Of a DNA stretch of 64,000 nt, positions 10,401-17,176 are shown in pieces (positions within the stretch are counted from its first letter, which is position 1; each line of letters opens with the position of its first letter). The stretch spans positions 46,651 to 110,650 of the forward strand of contig DBFJJS010000004.1 in the NCBI GenBank assembly GCA_048393055.1, in the 5' to 3' direction. This DNA comes from Faeciplasma sp048393055. GTDB taxonomy: Bacteria; Bacillota; Clostridia; Oscillospirales; Ruminococcaceae. A program made the translations under genes and the position numbers. The notes beneath the pieces were generated by a model. That model made no database searches and was not told where the DNA came from. It worked only from the letters and a program-made list of their open reading frames with translations.

Positions 10401-11566
10401 AGTGCCGCTCTCAGATCCTCAGGGCATGCCGGGCTCAGTTCGAGGAGGGAGACGTCCTGCACTGGTGGCACATGCTTCCGGGCAAGAAATCAAAGGGCAT
10501 ACGCACTAAAATATCCGACGACAACCTGTGGCTTGTCTATGCAGTGTGCGAGTATGTGAAAAAAACAGGAGACAGGTCGATTCTCTGGCTCAAGGTAAGC
10601 TACTGCGCCGGCATAAGCCTTAAAGAGGGACAGCATGAGTGCTACGGAGAGGTATACAGCACGTCGCTTAGAGAGACCGTTTACGAGCATTGCAGGAAAG
10701 CCATCGACTACAGAGCCGGTCAAACCGGTCCAAACGGTCTTATGCTGATAGGCACAGGAGACTGGAACGACGGATTTTCAAGGCTCGGAGCTATGGGAAA
10801 CGGTGAGTCCGTCTGGCTTACGGAGTTTTATATCCTCTGCCTGCGCAGGTTCGCGCAGCTGTGCCGCGAGTATGACAGCGAATATTCGTCTCTTTTGGAA
10901 AAATACGCAGACGAGCTGGAGCTATCAATAGTCAAAAACGGAAAAGACGACGGCTGGTACAGGCGCGCCTATGCGGACGACGGTACCGTTCTTGGCTCAG
11001 TGCGGTCAAAGGCGTGTCAAATAGATTCGATAGCGCAGTCGTTTGCGCAGTTTGCAGAGCTTAAGGACGCAGAATTTACTAAGAACGCCCTGCTTGCGGC
11101 ATATGACCGGCTTGCAGACCTGAAAAGAGGCGTGATAAAGCTGTTTACGCCTGCGTTTGACCGCGATTTTAAGCCCAACGTCGGATATATAAGCCATTAC
11201 CCGCAGGGGCTGAGGGAAAACGGCGGTCAGTACACTCACGCGGCTATCTGGCTCGGCATGGCAGCTCTTCGGGCAGGGCTTTCAGACGAGGGAAAAAACA
11301 TGCTTCACGCCATAAACCCCATAACCCATTCGCGCGACGGGGGATACAAAAGATACAAGGTCGAGCCGTATTATGTTTGCGCCGACGTCTACGCGAGCAA
11401 AAGCTGCTATTCAAGGGGCGGGTGGTCTATATACACCGGCTCTGCGGCGTGGTATTACAGGGCGCTTACCGAGGACATCCTGGGAATAAGGCAGGAGGAA
11501 GGAAGGCTGAGCCTGAAAAACCCGATAGTTCCCGCCAAAATAAGCTATGACAACACCTTGCTGTGA
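4478..11566 (+). CDS. giant GT84-glucoamylase-like-GH94 membrane protein (cyclic/linear beta-1,2-glucan synthase type)
   Basis: About 2,360 residues. Order seen: cytoplasmic N-terminal region; hydrophobic segments near residues 220-270; a GT84-like glycosyltransferase region (DLDTEPHMD near 434 as the DxD site, RWIRGDTQN near 581); further membrane segments near 610-680 and 740-780; a glucoamylase-like domain (about 850-1130); and a C-terminal GH94 phosphorylase region with YGFRDQLQD, HWWH and the catalytic-Asp motif GTGDWNDG near residue 2094. This matches NdvB/ChvB/Cgs cyclic beta-1,2-glucan synthases, where the GT elongates, the middle domain cyclises or processes and GH94 sets chain length. 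Whether the product here is cyclic, linear or another beta-glucan is inference. The start is uncertain: ATG 4478 or 4481 preceded by AGGGGCAGGG, or an upstream TTG at 4439. Terminator follows. Confidence 0.85.
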   Translation: MMSELVAVGRLSGRIRRIKAKLGRIYRELCVYGCSGEAESFFADNYHTVSSGCDLLLRYDKSARVSCGFELADEVINYGELSDTDGVILKAKSLDPSAEDVENLRYSICYRLILSVWEAVSAKSGNKIEPGNVQRAISMLAQLGSLDERSINDSINPVAKALSGDRWYVLSDSLTRRAYRLTVYRLAQKSSRRPEELAAELVKRAEAEDSELTSIMGLKQKSGGKKRLAVCLLIITAVISAAVAVGICACFNEAQLAWFLVLPSICAVKPLVDGVAMRLSRHERLLRLDPSSDEVKNQKCALVLSAVVSGPQSADDIYGRLYKLYAANPQENVKIVALCDFAPEQSPVTADDRATAESLDEMLSRLDGALGTSGKFACVLRKRSYSKTQDEYMGKERKRGAIMELCRYMAGGRSDYYAMLGCCEALRGTGYIVAADLDTEPHMDCVPELLAIAMHPANRPVIEDGRVVSGYGIVSPRMVTRLADSLSSGFAKGMGGIGSISGYDGDSLDFWQDVIKRGSFCGKGLINVEALVRCTSWLPEESILSHDILEGELVGTAYAGDVIFTEGFPKNAVSYFKRLDRWIRGDTQNLVFLFSKRFDFIAKLKLLDSLRRALTPLSVLAALYLGFFTYPEASGAVAAAAMALYLFPYISGLFGAVARQGAVSRRYFSGLINQTGICVIRLVYETVMLPTLAVKSTRAVLTGLWRLVTRKKLLEWTTSAAVDGKYHDPVMFFFISEIAGAGLLWSYSHVCRLFGLVFGLMPVLLIMGGRREKLRPGGLSERDKRELSAQTAKMWQFFADYVTEADSSLPPDNVQFSPVYRICHRTSPTNIGMYLLSALAACDRRLISVHNLFKRLDLTLGSVEKMEKYHGNLYNWYETKTLRLCPNPYVSSVDSANFVCSLVTLSEGLKEYVSRCPELEGIIKRVERLIKDTDLGIFYDGVRGLMAIGIDPKTGRLDPSRYDFLMSEARLGSFYAIASRQVPKSHWYRLSRTMLINGIYSGAASYSGTMFEYFMPELFIKSPEGSIQHESLRYALWCQKSYAASLKRPYGISESGYYGFDSELSYRYMAHGVPKTGLRRGLEADYVVSPYSTYISMGYSEESGMENLRRLKKYGMYSRYGFYEALDFTSPNAHGEPAAVKSYMSHHVGMSIIACLNILEDGIFQRRFARDINVVGAQELLQERMRLDENVYENMLLKPRNRFDQEEKYETESYDSISVFEPRAKLLSNGEYSLVLTDSGISIAAYRGKNVYTRTRDHILRPKGAFFGISDGAQSVSFTLQPDMSSASCEFGNSYAAYYKNTDRLQTGMKVALHKTYPCELRSFVIKNVTSQDVQAELYSYIEPSMADDGAERAHPAFNRMFIKADLDSEHGIVTVTRNDSKEGTVGACMAIGFVQDILGSVSFDREEVLERPEGVTGLFKRAGEVQRSYISEPDPCVFIKTPLCIPPKSETEITMFILTADSMDELVNMASELRRRKGAQQMLSVSSDSAGGRLADALLPKILFKPEDSEERDMALAENHLELNALWEISVSTDIPLMLLKLNDRNDQEKLSAYLSAYSKLVLSGIKVQLAVLYDDGGRYERTHYTMLVKAAKDSGVEGMLFSSGGILPVDASRVRREIVDLLCAYACHISHDEIIEHREPSSRKTQPKVIKLSGVSPAAQRVDYPVALGGFTTDGSYVINERPPLPWCHVLSNRQFGMLVSDSSLGFSYAFNSSQLRLTPWDNDTSRDNMGERLILRIGQSYYDLINGAAAVFSPYKAEYFFRGDGFGGSVTASVSDKGMCSKISVRLDRCDNPDAELSFYCEPCLDDGRSRSHMIMPRVKDNTLLLSSCASALKGYMGVSCGSDCRFTTNRQGFLSGDWSENVKPCADPIAAAICSVKAGKTIDFYISYALDKKAALMMPSLYTPQRSTKEHSLRVFGCERDLTVMVNEWLRYQALHARMWARAGFYQCSGAYGFRDQLQDAVGILLENPSECRSQILRACRAQFEEGDVLHWWHMLPGKKSKGIRTKISDDNLWLVYAVCEYVKKTGDRSILWLKVSYCAGISLKEGQHECYGEVYSTSLRETVYEHCRKAIDYRAGQTGPNGLMLIGTGDWNDGFSRLGAMGNGESVWLTEFYILCLRRFAQLCREYDSEYSSLLEKYADELELSIVKNGKDDGWYRRAYADDGTVLGSVRSKACQIDSIAQSFAQFAELKDAEFTKNALLAAYDRLADLKRGVIKLFTPAFDRDFKPNVGYISHYPQGLRENGGQYTHAAIWLGMAALRAGLSDEGKNMLHAINPITHSRDGGYKRYKVEPYYVCADVYASKSCYSRGGWSIYTGSAAWYYRALTEDILGIRQEEGRLSLKNPIVPAKISYDNTLL

Positions 11567-11577
11567 AAACATGCGCA

Positions 11578-11611
11578 AAAAGCCGGATAAGCATTCTTAT
11601 CCGGCTTTTTG
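11578..11611. terminator. bidirectional terminator
   Basis: A perfect 14-bp stem (AAAAGCCGGATAAG with its complement, 11578-11591 and 11596-11609) with a four-base loop, A-rich on one side and T-rich on the other. It separates the convergent giant glucan synthase gene and the carboxypeptidase gene. Confidence 0.9.
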
Positions 11612-11620
11612 ATTTATGAG

Positions 11621-12988
11621 TTATCTTCTCTTTTTAGAAACTGTATAAAGTCTCGAGCGTTTTTTATTTTGATTGTAGAAAACTATTTTAAGTATTATTA
11701 TCAGTACAGTATAGACAAGAAAAAATCCGGCGGACCACATAAGAGCGGTGTAAAATTCCGAAGAGCCGATAAAGCTTTTTGCCACCGTCATCAGCTCCTC
11801 GCTTTCAGAGCGCGAAAGGCTGGAGGTGGAAACAAGGTCTATTACCGCGAGCGTCTCGCCGCCGTATGAAAGGGTGAGAGTCCCAAGCTTGTCGCCCTGG
11901 TTCACGGGAGCAACAATATTTTCATCAAGCGTTATCTCCTGATGTATCGAGCTTAATGGTATGCTTTTGTTCCATATCATCGATAATGATTGCGCCGGTC
12001 TTACGATTACAAAATCCTGTTCCTCTCCGTATTGGACCGGCACTTCCGCTTTTTCCTCCGCGGTGAGCACTATATCGGTGTATTCAAGATTGTTAAATGC
12101 CCATTCGTAGATGGTTTTTGCGTCGATAAAGTTATAAAAGACGTTGTTTCCGTTTTCGTCCTGTTGTGGGGCGTTCATGGTTATAAGGAGGTAGCTGTAG
12201 CCGTCCTTATATGCAAGGGAAGCAAGGCAGCGCCCAGCCTCGTCGAGAGTCCCGGTCTTTATTCCCTTTACATATTCATAGTAATAGTCGCCGCCGTTTG
12301 TGCGGGACATCATATAATTTGTGTGATCTATTGTCCTCGGCTCGGGGTGATAGCTTGTCGCCTCCATTGTGTATTCCGGGGTGCAGGCTATTTCCGTGAA
12401 CATCGGAAGCGTCATGGCGTACTCTGTGATGATAGCCATGTCGTGGGCGGTGGTGTAGTGGTTTTCCCAGAATAGCCCGTGCGCGTTGGTGAAGTGGGTG
12501 TTGGTACAGCCGAGCTCTGCGGCCTTGTCGTTCATCATCTGGGCAAAGTTTTCAAGACTTCCGCCGATATTATACGCTATGATATTAGCCGCCTCGCATG
12601 CCGAGCGAAGCATCATGGCGTAAAGCAGGTCCTTATATGAGACCTTTTCGCCTATGCGTATGTCGGCTGTGGACGCGCCTGTCATATAAAGCTCGTCAAA
12701 GCATGCCGAGGTCCCGGAAACATATGTAGTGGAAAGTGCAGCTATATTGTCCTTATACTCCTCTAAAAGTATAATGGCTGTCATGATTTTTGTCAGCGAT
12801 GCCGGAACGAGCTGCTTGTCGGCGTTCTTTTCATACACCACCTCGTTTGTGTCGAGGTTTACAAGATAAGCGGCCTCCGAGTATATTACCGTATCGCTCG
12901 GAGGGGAGAATGTGATTGCGCTTACCGGCACTGCCGCAATAACGCTTACAAAACATATGCAGATAAGCAAACTGAGGAGCTTGCGCAT
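11621..12988 (-). CDS. D-alanyl-D-alanine carboxypeptidase, S11 (DacF-like)
   Basis: A 455-residue secreted penicillin-binding protein that would trim the terminal D-Ala from peptidoglycan stem peptides. Signal peptide at residues 1-24; SLTK (Ser64/Lys67) is the active-site SxxK; KTG at 244-246 is the third motif. The second motif, usually SxN, reads S129-A-C131, so Asn is replaced by Cys. A PBP5-like C-terminal beta domain follows, then a single membrane segment (about 425-445) and a basic tail, which here replaces the usual amphipathic helix. The start is ATG 12988, which begins the signal peptide and has AAAGGA upstream; the longer open frame into the thiN region is ignored. Confidence 0.9.
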   Translation of the reverse strand: MRKLLSLLICICFVSVIAAVPVSAITFSPPSDTVIYSEAAYLVNLDTNEVVYEKNADKQLVPASLTKIMTAIILLEEYKDNIAALSTTYVSGTSACFDELYMTGASTADIRIGEKVSYKDLLYAMMLRSACEAANIIAYNIGGSLENFAQMMNDKAAELGCTNTHFTNAHGLFWENHYTTAHDMAIITEYAMTLPMFTEIACTPEYTMEATSYHPEPRTIDHTNYMMSRTNGGDYYYEYVKGIKTGTLDEAGRCLASLAYKDGYSYLLITMNAPQQDENGNNVFYNFIDAKTIYEWAFNNLEYTDIVLTAEEKAEVPVQYGEEQDFVIVRPAQSLSMIWNKSIPLSSIHQEITLDENIVAPVNQGDKLGTLTLSYGGETLAVIDLVSTSSLSRSESEELMTVAKSFIGSSEFYTALMWSAGFFLVYTVLIIILKIVFYNQNKKRSRLYTVSKKRR

Positions 12989-13115
12989 GGTAAAACGGTC
13001 CTTTCTTTGTCGCCGTGCGTATAGTTTACGTTTCTTTATAATTGTAAATAGTATAGCAGGTTTTAAAAGGGATTTAAAGGTCAAATAGATTAAGATTTGA
13101 TTACAGTTTGACATG

Positions 13116-13147
13116 CAAAAGCTCCCTGCTCGGGTGAGAAGGGAGCT
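13116..13147 (-). terminator. terminator after thiN
   Basis: On the minus strand AGCTCCC and GGGAGCT (13141-13147 and 13120-13126) form a stem followed by TTTT. It lies just after the thiN stop, so the downstream carboxypeptidase probably uses its own promoter. Confidence 0.65.
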
Positions 13148-13160
13148 GTATGCTGAATTT

Positions 13161-13781
13161 TTATATGTCCTTTTGGGACTGGACAATAAGCAGCCGTCCG
13201 CTTTTGACCTCTATTTTTGCGAAATCATCTACTATTTCGTTGCTGACGCCGAGAGGGAAGTCGGCTGTAAGCTCGGCGTTATCAAGCGGGTAGCGCACGC
13301 CTGATACCGACACTCCGCCCGCCGCTCCGCCGTAAGCAAACAGCGAAAGGTATGAATGCGGCTTATACGGTATCATCGCGGCTTTAGATATCATATAGGC
13401 GGTATTTTGACCGTCCGTAATGGACGCCTTTACGCCGTGCGACTGAGCGTAGGCAAGGGACTGAAGGTTAGCCACGGTGTGGTCAAGCCTGCCTCCTATT
13501 CCGCCGGCTATTATTATTTCGTCTGTGCCGGCGTCTATAGCGTATTTTATGCAGAGCATGGTGTCGGTATCGTCCTTTTCGCTGGGAACTGTTATGACGT
13601 TTCCGCCTTCTGCGGCGGGAAGACCGTCGTGGTCAAAATCACCTATGATAACGTCCGCTGCGATACCGTGCCTTCGCGCCTCGACATAGGCGGAATCTGC
13701 GCATATAATCAGGTCTGCGCCGTATATAAGGTCTTTTTCAAACGCTTTTTCATGATACGGGGTCAGTATAACGGCTTTCAT
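13161..13781 (-). CDS. thiN: thiamine pyrophosphokinase
   Basis: A 206-residue kinase that converts imported thiamine to thiamine pyrophosphate using ATP. Family motifs are present: DSAYVEARRHGI with the conserved Asp near the N-terminus, IGDFDHDG (metal and pyrophosphate binding), KDDTDTMLCIKYA, and GGIGGRLDHTVANLQ. The C-terminal half carries the short beta-sandwich thiamine-binding domain. ATG 13781 is chosen from homologue length and a nearby AGGAAAA. It follows thiT by only seven bases, so the riboswitch upstream of thiT should control both: uptake then activation of the same vitamin. Confidence 0.92.
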   Translation of the reverse strand: MKAVILTPYHEKAFEKDLIYGADLIICADSAYVEARRHGIAADVIIGDFDHDGLPAAEGGNVITVPSEKDDTDTMLCIKYAIDAGTDEIIIAGGIGGRLDHTVANLQSLAYAQSHGVKASITDGQNTAYMISKAAMIPYKPHSYLSLFAYGGAAGGVSVSGVRYPLDNAELTADFPLGVSNEIVDDFAKIEVKSGRLLIVQSQKDI

Positions 13782-13788
13782 ATTTTTC

Positions 13789-14619
13789 CTATTCCCGATT
13801 AATTTCGTCTCTTTCGGCGTTAGACGCATTCCCGAAGATGACAAGCGCCACCGCAATAACAGCTGCGGCGGCTGTGACGATGATAACAGAAGTCCAGTTT
13901 ACCTCTGAAATCTGAGCTATTGCAAACTCGCCGGTTTCGGCGTCCTGAAGGTGAGAGAACACGGCGGCGACGTCGTAGATAACGGCAGCGGCGACCAGAA
14001 GCCCCGCGACGGGAAGCGTCCACGCCTTTGCCTTTGACTTGCCTTCGCTGCGAAGCCTTGTGAGAGCGCCCGCGCGGAAGTCGACGGTAGAGCCGAGGTA
14101 GAGAGCCGCAATTATTGTGACAATAGCCTCAGGAAGCATGTAGGTCGCATTGTATATGAAGGAATAAATGAGCGCGTCCTGAGTGGGGATCGAAAGACCC
14201 GCCCAAACGGTTGCGCCGGAAACGACGTGGCACGCATAGCGAAGTATGCATACTAAAAGGCATCCCAGCGTCAGAGCCGCCGCCTGGTTCTTTACGGAGC
14301 GGCGGAAAACTCCCGCAAAGCCTATTACCGTAAAGGCTATAATGTAGTCAAGAAGCACGACGGCCAGTATGCTCTGCCAGCCTGTTACCCAGCTGAGGCT
14401 GTTAAGACCCAGAAGCTGCTGTACTATTCCGTATACAAATCCAGCTCCGAGACCCCAGCCCATACCGTGGCGGTATGCTATTATCGCTACCGGAAGCATG
14501 GATGCTATCGTCACCGAGCCGCCGTACGGCAGGTCAACTATTTTGATGAGGCTCAGCACAGTGGCAAGAGCGATCATTATCGCACTCTCGGTAAGAGCCA
14601 AAAGATTTTTGTTGCGCAT
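13789..14619 (-). CDS. thiT: ThiT-type energy-coupling factor thiamine transporter S component
   Basis: A 276-residue integral membrane protein, the substrate-binding subunit of an ECF importer that shares a common energising module encoded elsewhere. Six hydrophobic segments are visible in the first ~190 residues. GGSVTIASMLPVAIIAYRHG and WGLGAGFVYGIVQQLLGL are the ThiT signature in the loop and helix that shape the thiamine pocket. A family-atypical extension of ~80 residues with two more hydrophobic segments lies at the C-terminus. Thiamine specificity is supported by the TPP riboswitch directly upstream and thiN directly downstream. Confidence 0.93.
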   Translation of the reverse strand: MRNKNLLALTESAIMIALATVLSLIKIVDLPYGGSVTIASMLPVAIIAYRHGMGWGLGAGFVYGIVQQLLGLNSLSWVTGWQSILAVVLLDYIIAFTVIGFAGVFRRSVKNQAAALTLGCLLVCILRYACHVVSGATVWAGLSIPTQDALIYSFIYNATYMLPEAIVTIIAALYLGSTVDFRAGALTRLRSEGKSKAKAWTLPVAGLLVAAAVIYDVAAVFSHLQDAETGEFAIAQISEVNWTSVIIVTAAAAVIAVALVIFGNASNAERDEINRE

Positions 14620-14673
14620 TTTTTCATATCTCCTGTTTGTGAATTTAAAACAGCCTTTTTCGCATATGCAAAA

Positions 14674-14697
14674 GCCCCGGAAGGGATATTCCGGGGC
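14674..14697 (-). terminator. riboswitch expression-platform terminator
   Basis: On the minus strand GCCCCGG...CCGGGGC (7-bp stem extended by weak pairs) is followed by TTTT. It sits between the TPP aptamer and thiT, 55 bases before the start codon, so TPP binding most likely ends transcription here. Confidence 0.8.
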
Positions 14698-14734
14698 AAA
14701 ACAAGCGTTATGTGGTCACCTGAAAAATCATCAG

Positions 14735-14822
14735 GTCGCCCTACGTCGGCATTATCCGAATCAGGTTATGGGTCGAAGCGTCAGTCCGCTTCCTCTCAGC
14801 CCGTCTACGAGCTCCCCTGTTT
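14735..14822 (-). ncRNA. TPP riboswitch (THI element)
   Basis: On the minus strand the segment carries the conserved TPP aptamer landmarks in the right order: AGGGGAGC, GGCTGAGAGG, CCCATAACCTGAT, GGATAATGCCGACGTAGGG. The 5' and 3' ends (AGGGG / CCCTA-type P1 partners) bracket it. It precedes thiT-thiN, which makes the ligand assignment strong. A second small hairpin (CCTGA...TCAGG, 14718-14735) lies between aptamer and terminator and is a candidate part of the switching structure. Confidence 0.95.
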
Positions 14823-14833
14823 TATTGATATCA

Positions 14834-14862
14834 AGGATAGCACAAACGTTTTTTTCTGTCAA
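14834..14862 (-). promoter_or_regulatory. promoter of the thi riboswitch unit
   Basis: On the minus strand TTGACA (complement of 14857-14862) and TATCCT (complement of 14834-14839) are 17 bases apart. Transcription would begin close to 14827, a few bases before the aptamer. Confidence 0.65.
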
Positions 14863-14927
14863 CACGACGAGTGCAAATTATACCTTATGCACTCAAATTA
14901 TATCTGAGGGTAGAAAAAGATTATAAA

Positions 14928-14973
14928 AAAAGCCAAAGGACGCTTCCGCGAACAGAAACGTCCTTTTTTCAGG
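14928..14973 (-). terminator. terminator after the NlpC/P60-like gene
   Basis: AAAGGACG/CGTCCTTT (14935-14942 with 14959-14966), extended outward by AGCC/GGCT, with T runs on both sides. It lies about 100 bases after the minus-strand lipoprotein stop. Confidence 0.7.
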
Positions 14974-15020
14974 CTTTTGTCTGTATATATTTGTGGAGGA
15001 AAAAATATGAAGATGTCTGT

Positions 15021-15064
15021 CTATTTTATAGCTTAGCTATTTTATAGCCTGCTATTTTTATGGC
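15021..15064. repeat. three imperfect tandem copies of a 12-bp unit
   Basis: CTATTTTATAGC occurs at 15021-15032 and 15037-15048, and as CTATTTTTATGGC at 15052-15064, giving a period of about 15-16 bases. Each unit is itself partly palindromic (GCTAT/ATAGC). It lies just after the minus-strand lipoprotein stop codon. The rest of 14974-15067 shows nothing else. Confidence 0.6.
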
Positions 15065-15067
15065 ATG

Positions 15068-15811
15068 CTACTGCGCGTAAGAAGCGCTTACACGTATGCC
15101 TGTTACAAAATGCGTTGTCCAGTAGTTTGTAGTGATGTTTGCAGTCTTTACAAAGTCGTCCGGAACGGGGGCGTATATCATCAATCCGCCGCCTACGTAT
15201 ACTCCGCAGAAGCTTGCTTCGCCGCCCTCTTCAGCGGCAAAGTAGACAAGGTCTCCAGCTTGCAGCTCACTGTAGGGGATTTCCTGACCGCTCCCAAGCT
15301 GGTCCTTAAGGCTTCTCGGAAAATCCACGCCCGCAGCGTTTACGCAGTAGTATGTAAGACCTGAGGTATCAAATCCGTCCTCCGGGCTGGACCCTCCCAA
15401 TGTAAACGGAACTCCAATCTGCTCTGTTGCAGCGCTCACTATTTTTTCGTAAACGTTTGAGCCTGTACTTTGCGAAGCTGAGTCTGTGCTCTGAGAAACC
15501 TGCTCTTCAGAATCTGCGGGTTCGGTAGTTGTTATGGGCTCTTCTGTCTGCGGTTCAGTGGTTGTTGCTTCCTCTGCAGTCGCCGGCGGCTGAGTGTCTG
15601 CAACAGGCTCTGTACCGGCGGGAGGCTCGGTAACGTCAGGTGAGTCTGTTGCAGGCACTGTAACATCCTGCGAGCCGCTTTGCTGCTCCTGTGAGCCGCT
15701 TTGCGAAGGCTCGTCCTGGATTTGCCCGCATGCCGCCATGATGCATACTATCATTATACCTATCAGCAGCGCCGAAATAACCCGAATTTTGTTTTTACTC
15801 ATCTGTGTCAC
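15068..15811 (-). CDS. lipoprotein with a degenerate NlpC/P60 domain (probable pseudoenzyme)
   Basis: A 247-residue lipoprotein. Signal peptide ends in IMAAC, with Cys28 as the lipidation site. Residues ~30-118 are a Thr/Pro/Glu/Ser-rich linker. Residues ~120-247 have the layout of an NlpC/P60 cell-wall peptidase (SAATEQIGVPFTLGG, GFDxSGLTYYC, LQAGDLVYF, GVYVGGGLMIYAP). The catalytic Cys of 'DCSG' is Thr149, the His of 'SHVGIY' is Phe201, and the His of 'xIHA' is Tyr213, so the whole triad is lost. It probably binds rather than cuts peptidoglycan. The start is GTG 15811 with AGGAAG upstream; ATG 15802 is an alternative. The reading frame is otherwise intact. Confidence 0.85.
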   Translation of the reverse strand: MTQMSKNKIRVISALLIGIMIVCIMAACGQIQDEPSQSGSQEQQSGSQDVTVPATDSPDVTEPPAGTEPVADTQPPATAEEATTTEPQTEEPITTTEPADSEEQVSQSTDSASQSTGSNVYEKIVSAATEQIGVPFTLGGSSPEDGFDTSGLTYYCVNAAGVDFPRSLKDQLGSGQEIPYSELQAGDLVYFAAEEGGEASFCGVYVGGGLMIYAPVPDDFVKTANITTNYWTTHFVTGIRVSASYAQ

Positions 15812-15941
15812 CCCGTCTTCCTGTGTCTTCTGTTTACAATTTCATTTTACCACACATAAGGCGCAATTCAAGAACAAACCAATTACAGGCAGGTGACAAC
15901 TTGGTTACAGACGCTCCGGCGCGGGTAACGATACTGTTACA

Positions 15942-17012
15942 TCATATGGCGGGAACTGCGTAAAGGTTCGTGTCCCACGCGGGATAGTAAGGAAAATGCC
16001 TTATATAAAGCCTGTGTTCAGGAAGCATGGAATGAACGTAAAGCGGTATTTTAAATATGTCATCCACTCTGTGGTACAGCGCAACGTTAAGCTTGGGCTT
16101 ATATTTTGCAATAGTGCGCCCAGAACCTCTGAGAGCCTGCATCTCGGCGCCCTCGACGTCGTATTTGATATATGTGCAGCCTTCTCCGCCCAGCACCGAG
16201 TCGAGCGTGACCTGCGGAACAGATATTCCGCTTTCACTTTTTTTTATCATTCTGCCCCCGCCTTTGGCTACCGTGACAGCTCCGCAAAAGTCTCCCGCCG
16301 CAGCGTTTACCGCCGTGACCGACGGCATGCCTGAGGTGTTTTCCGTGAGCTTTCTGAAATTGCGGCGGTCAGGCTCCACTGCGTATATGCGCAGGTACTT
16401 TCCCTTTACGGCTGATGCAAACTCCGCTACGGTATCGCCTGTATATGCTCCGAGGTCTGCATATATTTCGCCGGTTCCAAGCCTGAGGAGCGAATACGCT
16501 TCCACTCGGCTTGTCTCACACCGTTTAAGGCAGCTTATGTCGCCGGTTATGCGGTATTCTATGAGGCTTTCGTAGCAGAGCCGCGAGCGGCTGTCGGCAA
16601 GCAGGCGGTATACCGCTTCAAGCGAGCCGAAGTTTTCCTGAAGATAGTCTATTGTAAACAATCCGTCGCCAACAACCGGCATGTCAGGGACGATCAGCCT
16701 GTGCCTTTTGGCTATGCGGTCTATTTTTTCTATCAAGGAGGCGTAGCCCGCGCCGAAGGCAAGCACGATTATAAAATCCTCCACCTGCCGCTCTATATCG
16801 GCAAGACGGCGGATTTTGTGGCCGAGAAACGTCTTGTCGCGCACAAATTCATCGCTCGCGAAAATACCCGCGCAGGGGATCTTGTACCGCTCAAAAATTC
16901 CCGCAAGCTTTGCGCAGCCGTCGCCCATCCCGTATATGAAGATGGGAAGCGGCGAGTTTTTAAGGACATCAATATATGGTGTCAATGACGAGAAATATTC
17001 AATGCTGAACAC
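15942..17012 (-). CDS. FkbM-family methyltransferase with extra N-terminal domain
   Basis: A 356-residue protein. The C-terminal ~190 residues are an FkbM SAM-dependent methyltransferase: YADLGAYTGDTV (SAM motif I), YAVEPDRRNFRKL (motif II acidic loop) and YIKYDVEGAEMQAL, the family's hallmark. The N-terminal ~120 residues look like a separate Rossmann-like module (IFIYGMGDGCAKLAGIF), seen in some FkbM proteins linked to sugar or surface-polymer modification. Start is GTG 17012 with GGGGCAGG upstream. No glycan-synthesis genes are adjacent, so the substrate cannot be inferred. Confidence 0.82.
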   Translation of the reverse strand: MFSIEYFSSLTPYIDVLKNSPLPIFIYGMGDGCAKLAGIFERYKIPCAGIFASDEFVRDKTFLGHKIRRLADIERQVEDFIIVLAFGAGYASLIEKIDRIAKRHRLIVPDMPVVGDGLFTIDYLQENFGSLEAVYRLLADSRSRLCYESLIEYRITGDISCLKRCETSRVEAYSLLRLGTGEIYADLGAYTGDTVAEFASAVKGKYLRIYAVEPDRRNFRKLTENTSGMPSVTAVNAAAGDFCGAVTVAKGGGRMIKKSESGISVPQVTLDSVLGGEGCTYIKYDVEGAEMQALRGSGRTIAKYKPKLNVALYHRVDDIFKIPLYVHSMLPEHRLYIRHFPYYPAWDTNLYAVPAI

Positions 17013-17094
17013 AACCTGCCCCCGATGATTTGATAAGATTTGTGTACATTATATTAGATTTTTTGTTGCTATTCAACTGAATTTTTAAAATTCC

Positions 17095-17122
17095 TTGAAA
17101 ACCGAAAAATTGCGAGTATAAT
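17095..17122 (+). promoter_or_regulatory. promoter for the cation/proton antiporter
   Basis: TTGAAA (17095-17100) and TATAAT (17117-17122) with a 16-base spacer, 54 bases before the start codon. Confidence 0.6.
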
Positions 17123-17176
17123 ATAGCGTATAAAAATTATGAATGGTTTATTAAGGCGTAGAAGGTGATTTTTTTT

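Noticed and set aside
13161..13856. Longer thiN frame starting at 13856
   Set aside because: It overlaps the end of thiT and adds residues without homology; ATG 13781 gives the family length and follows thiT by seven bases.
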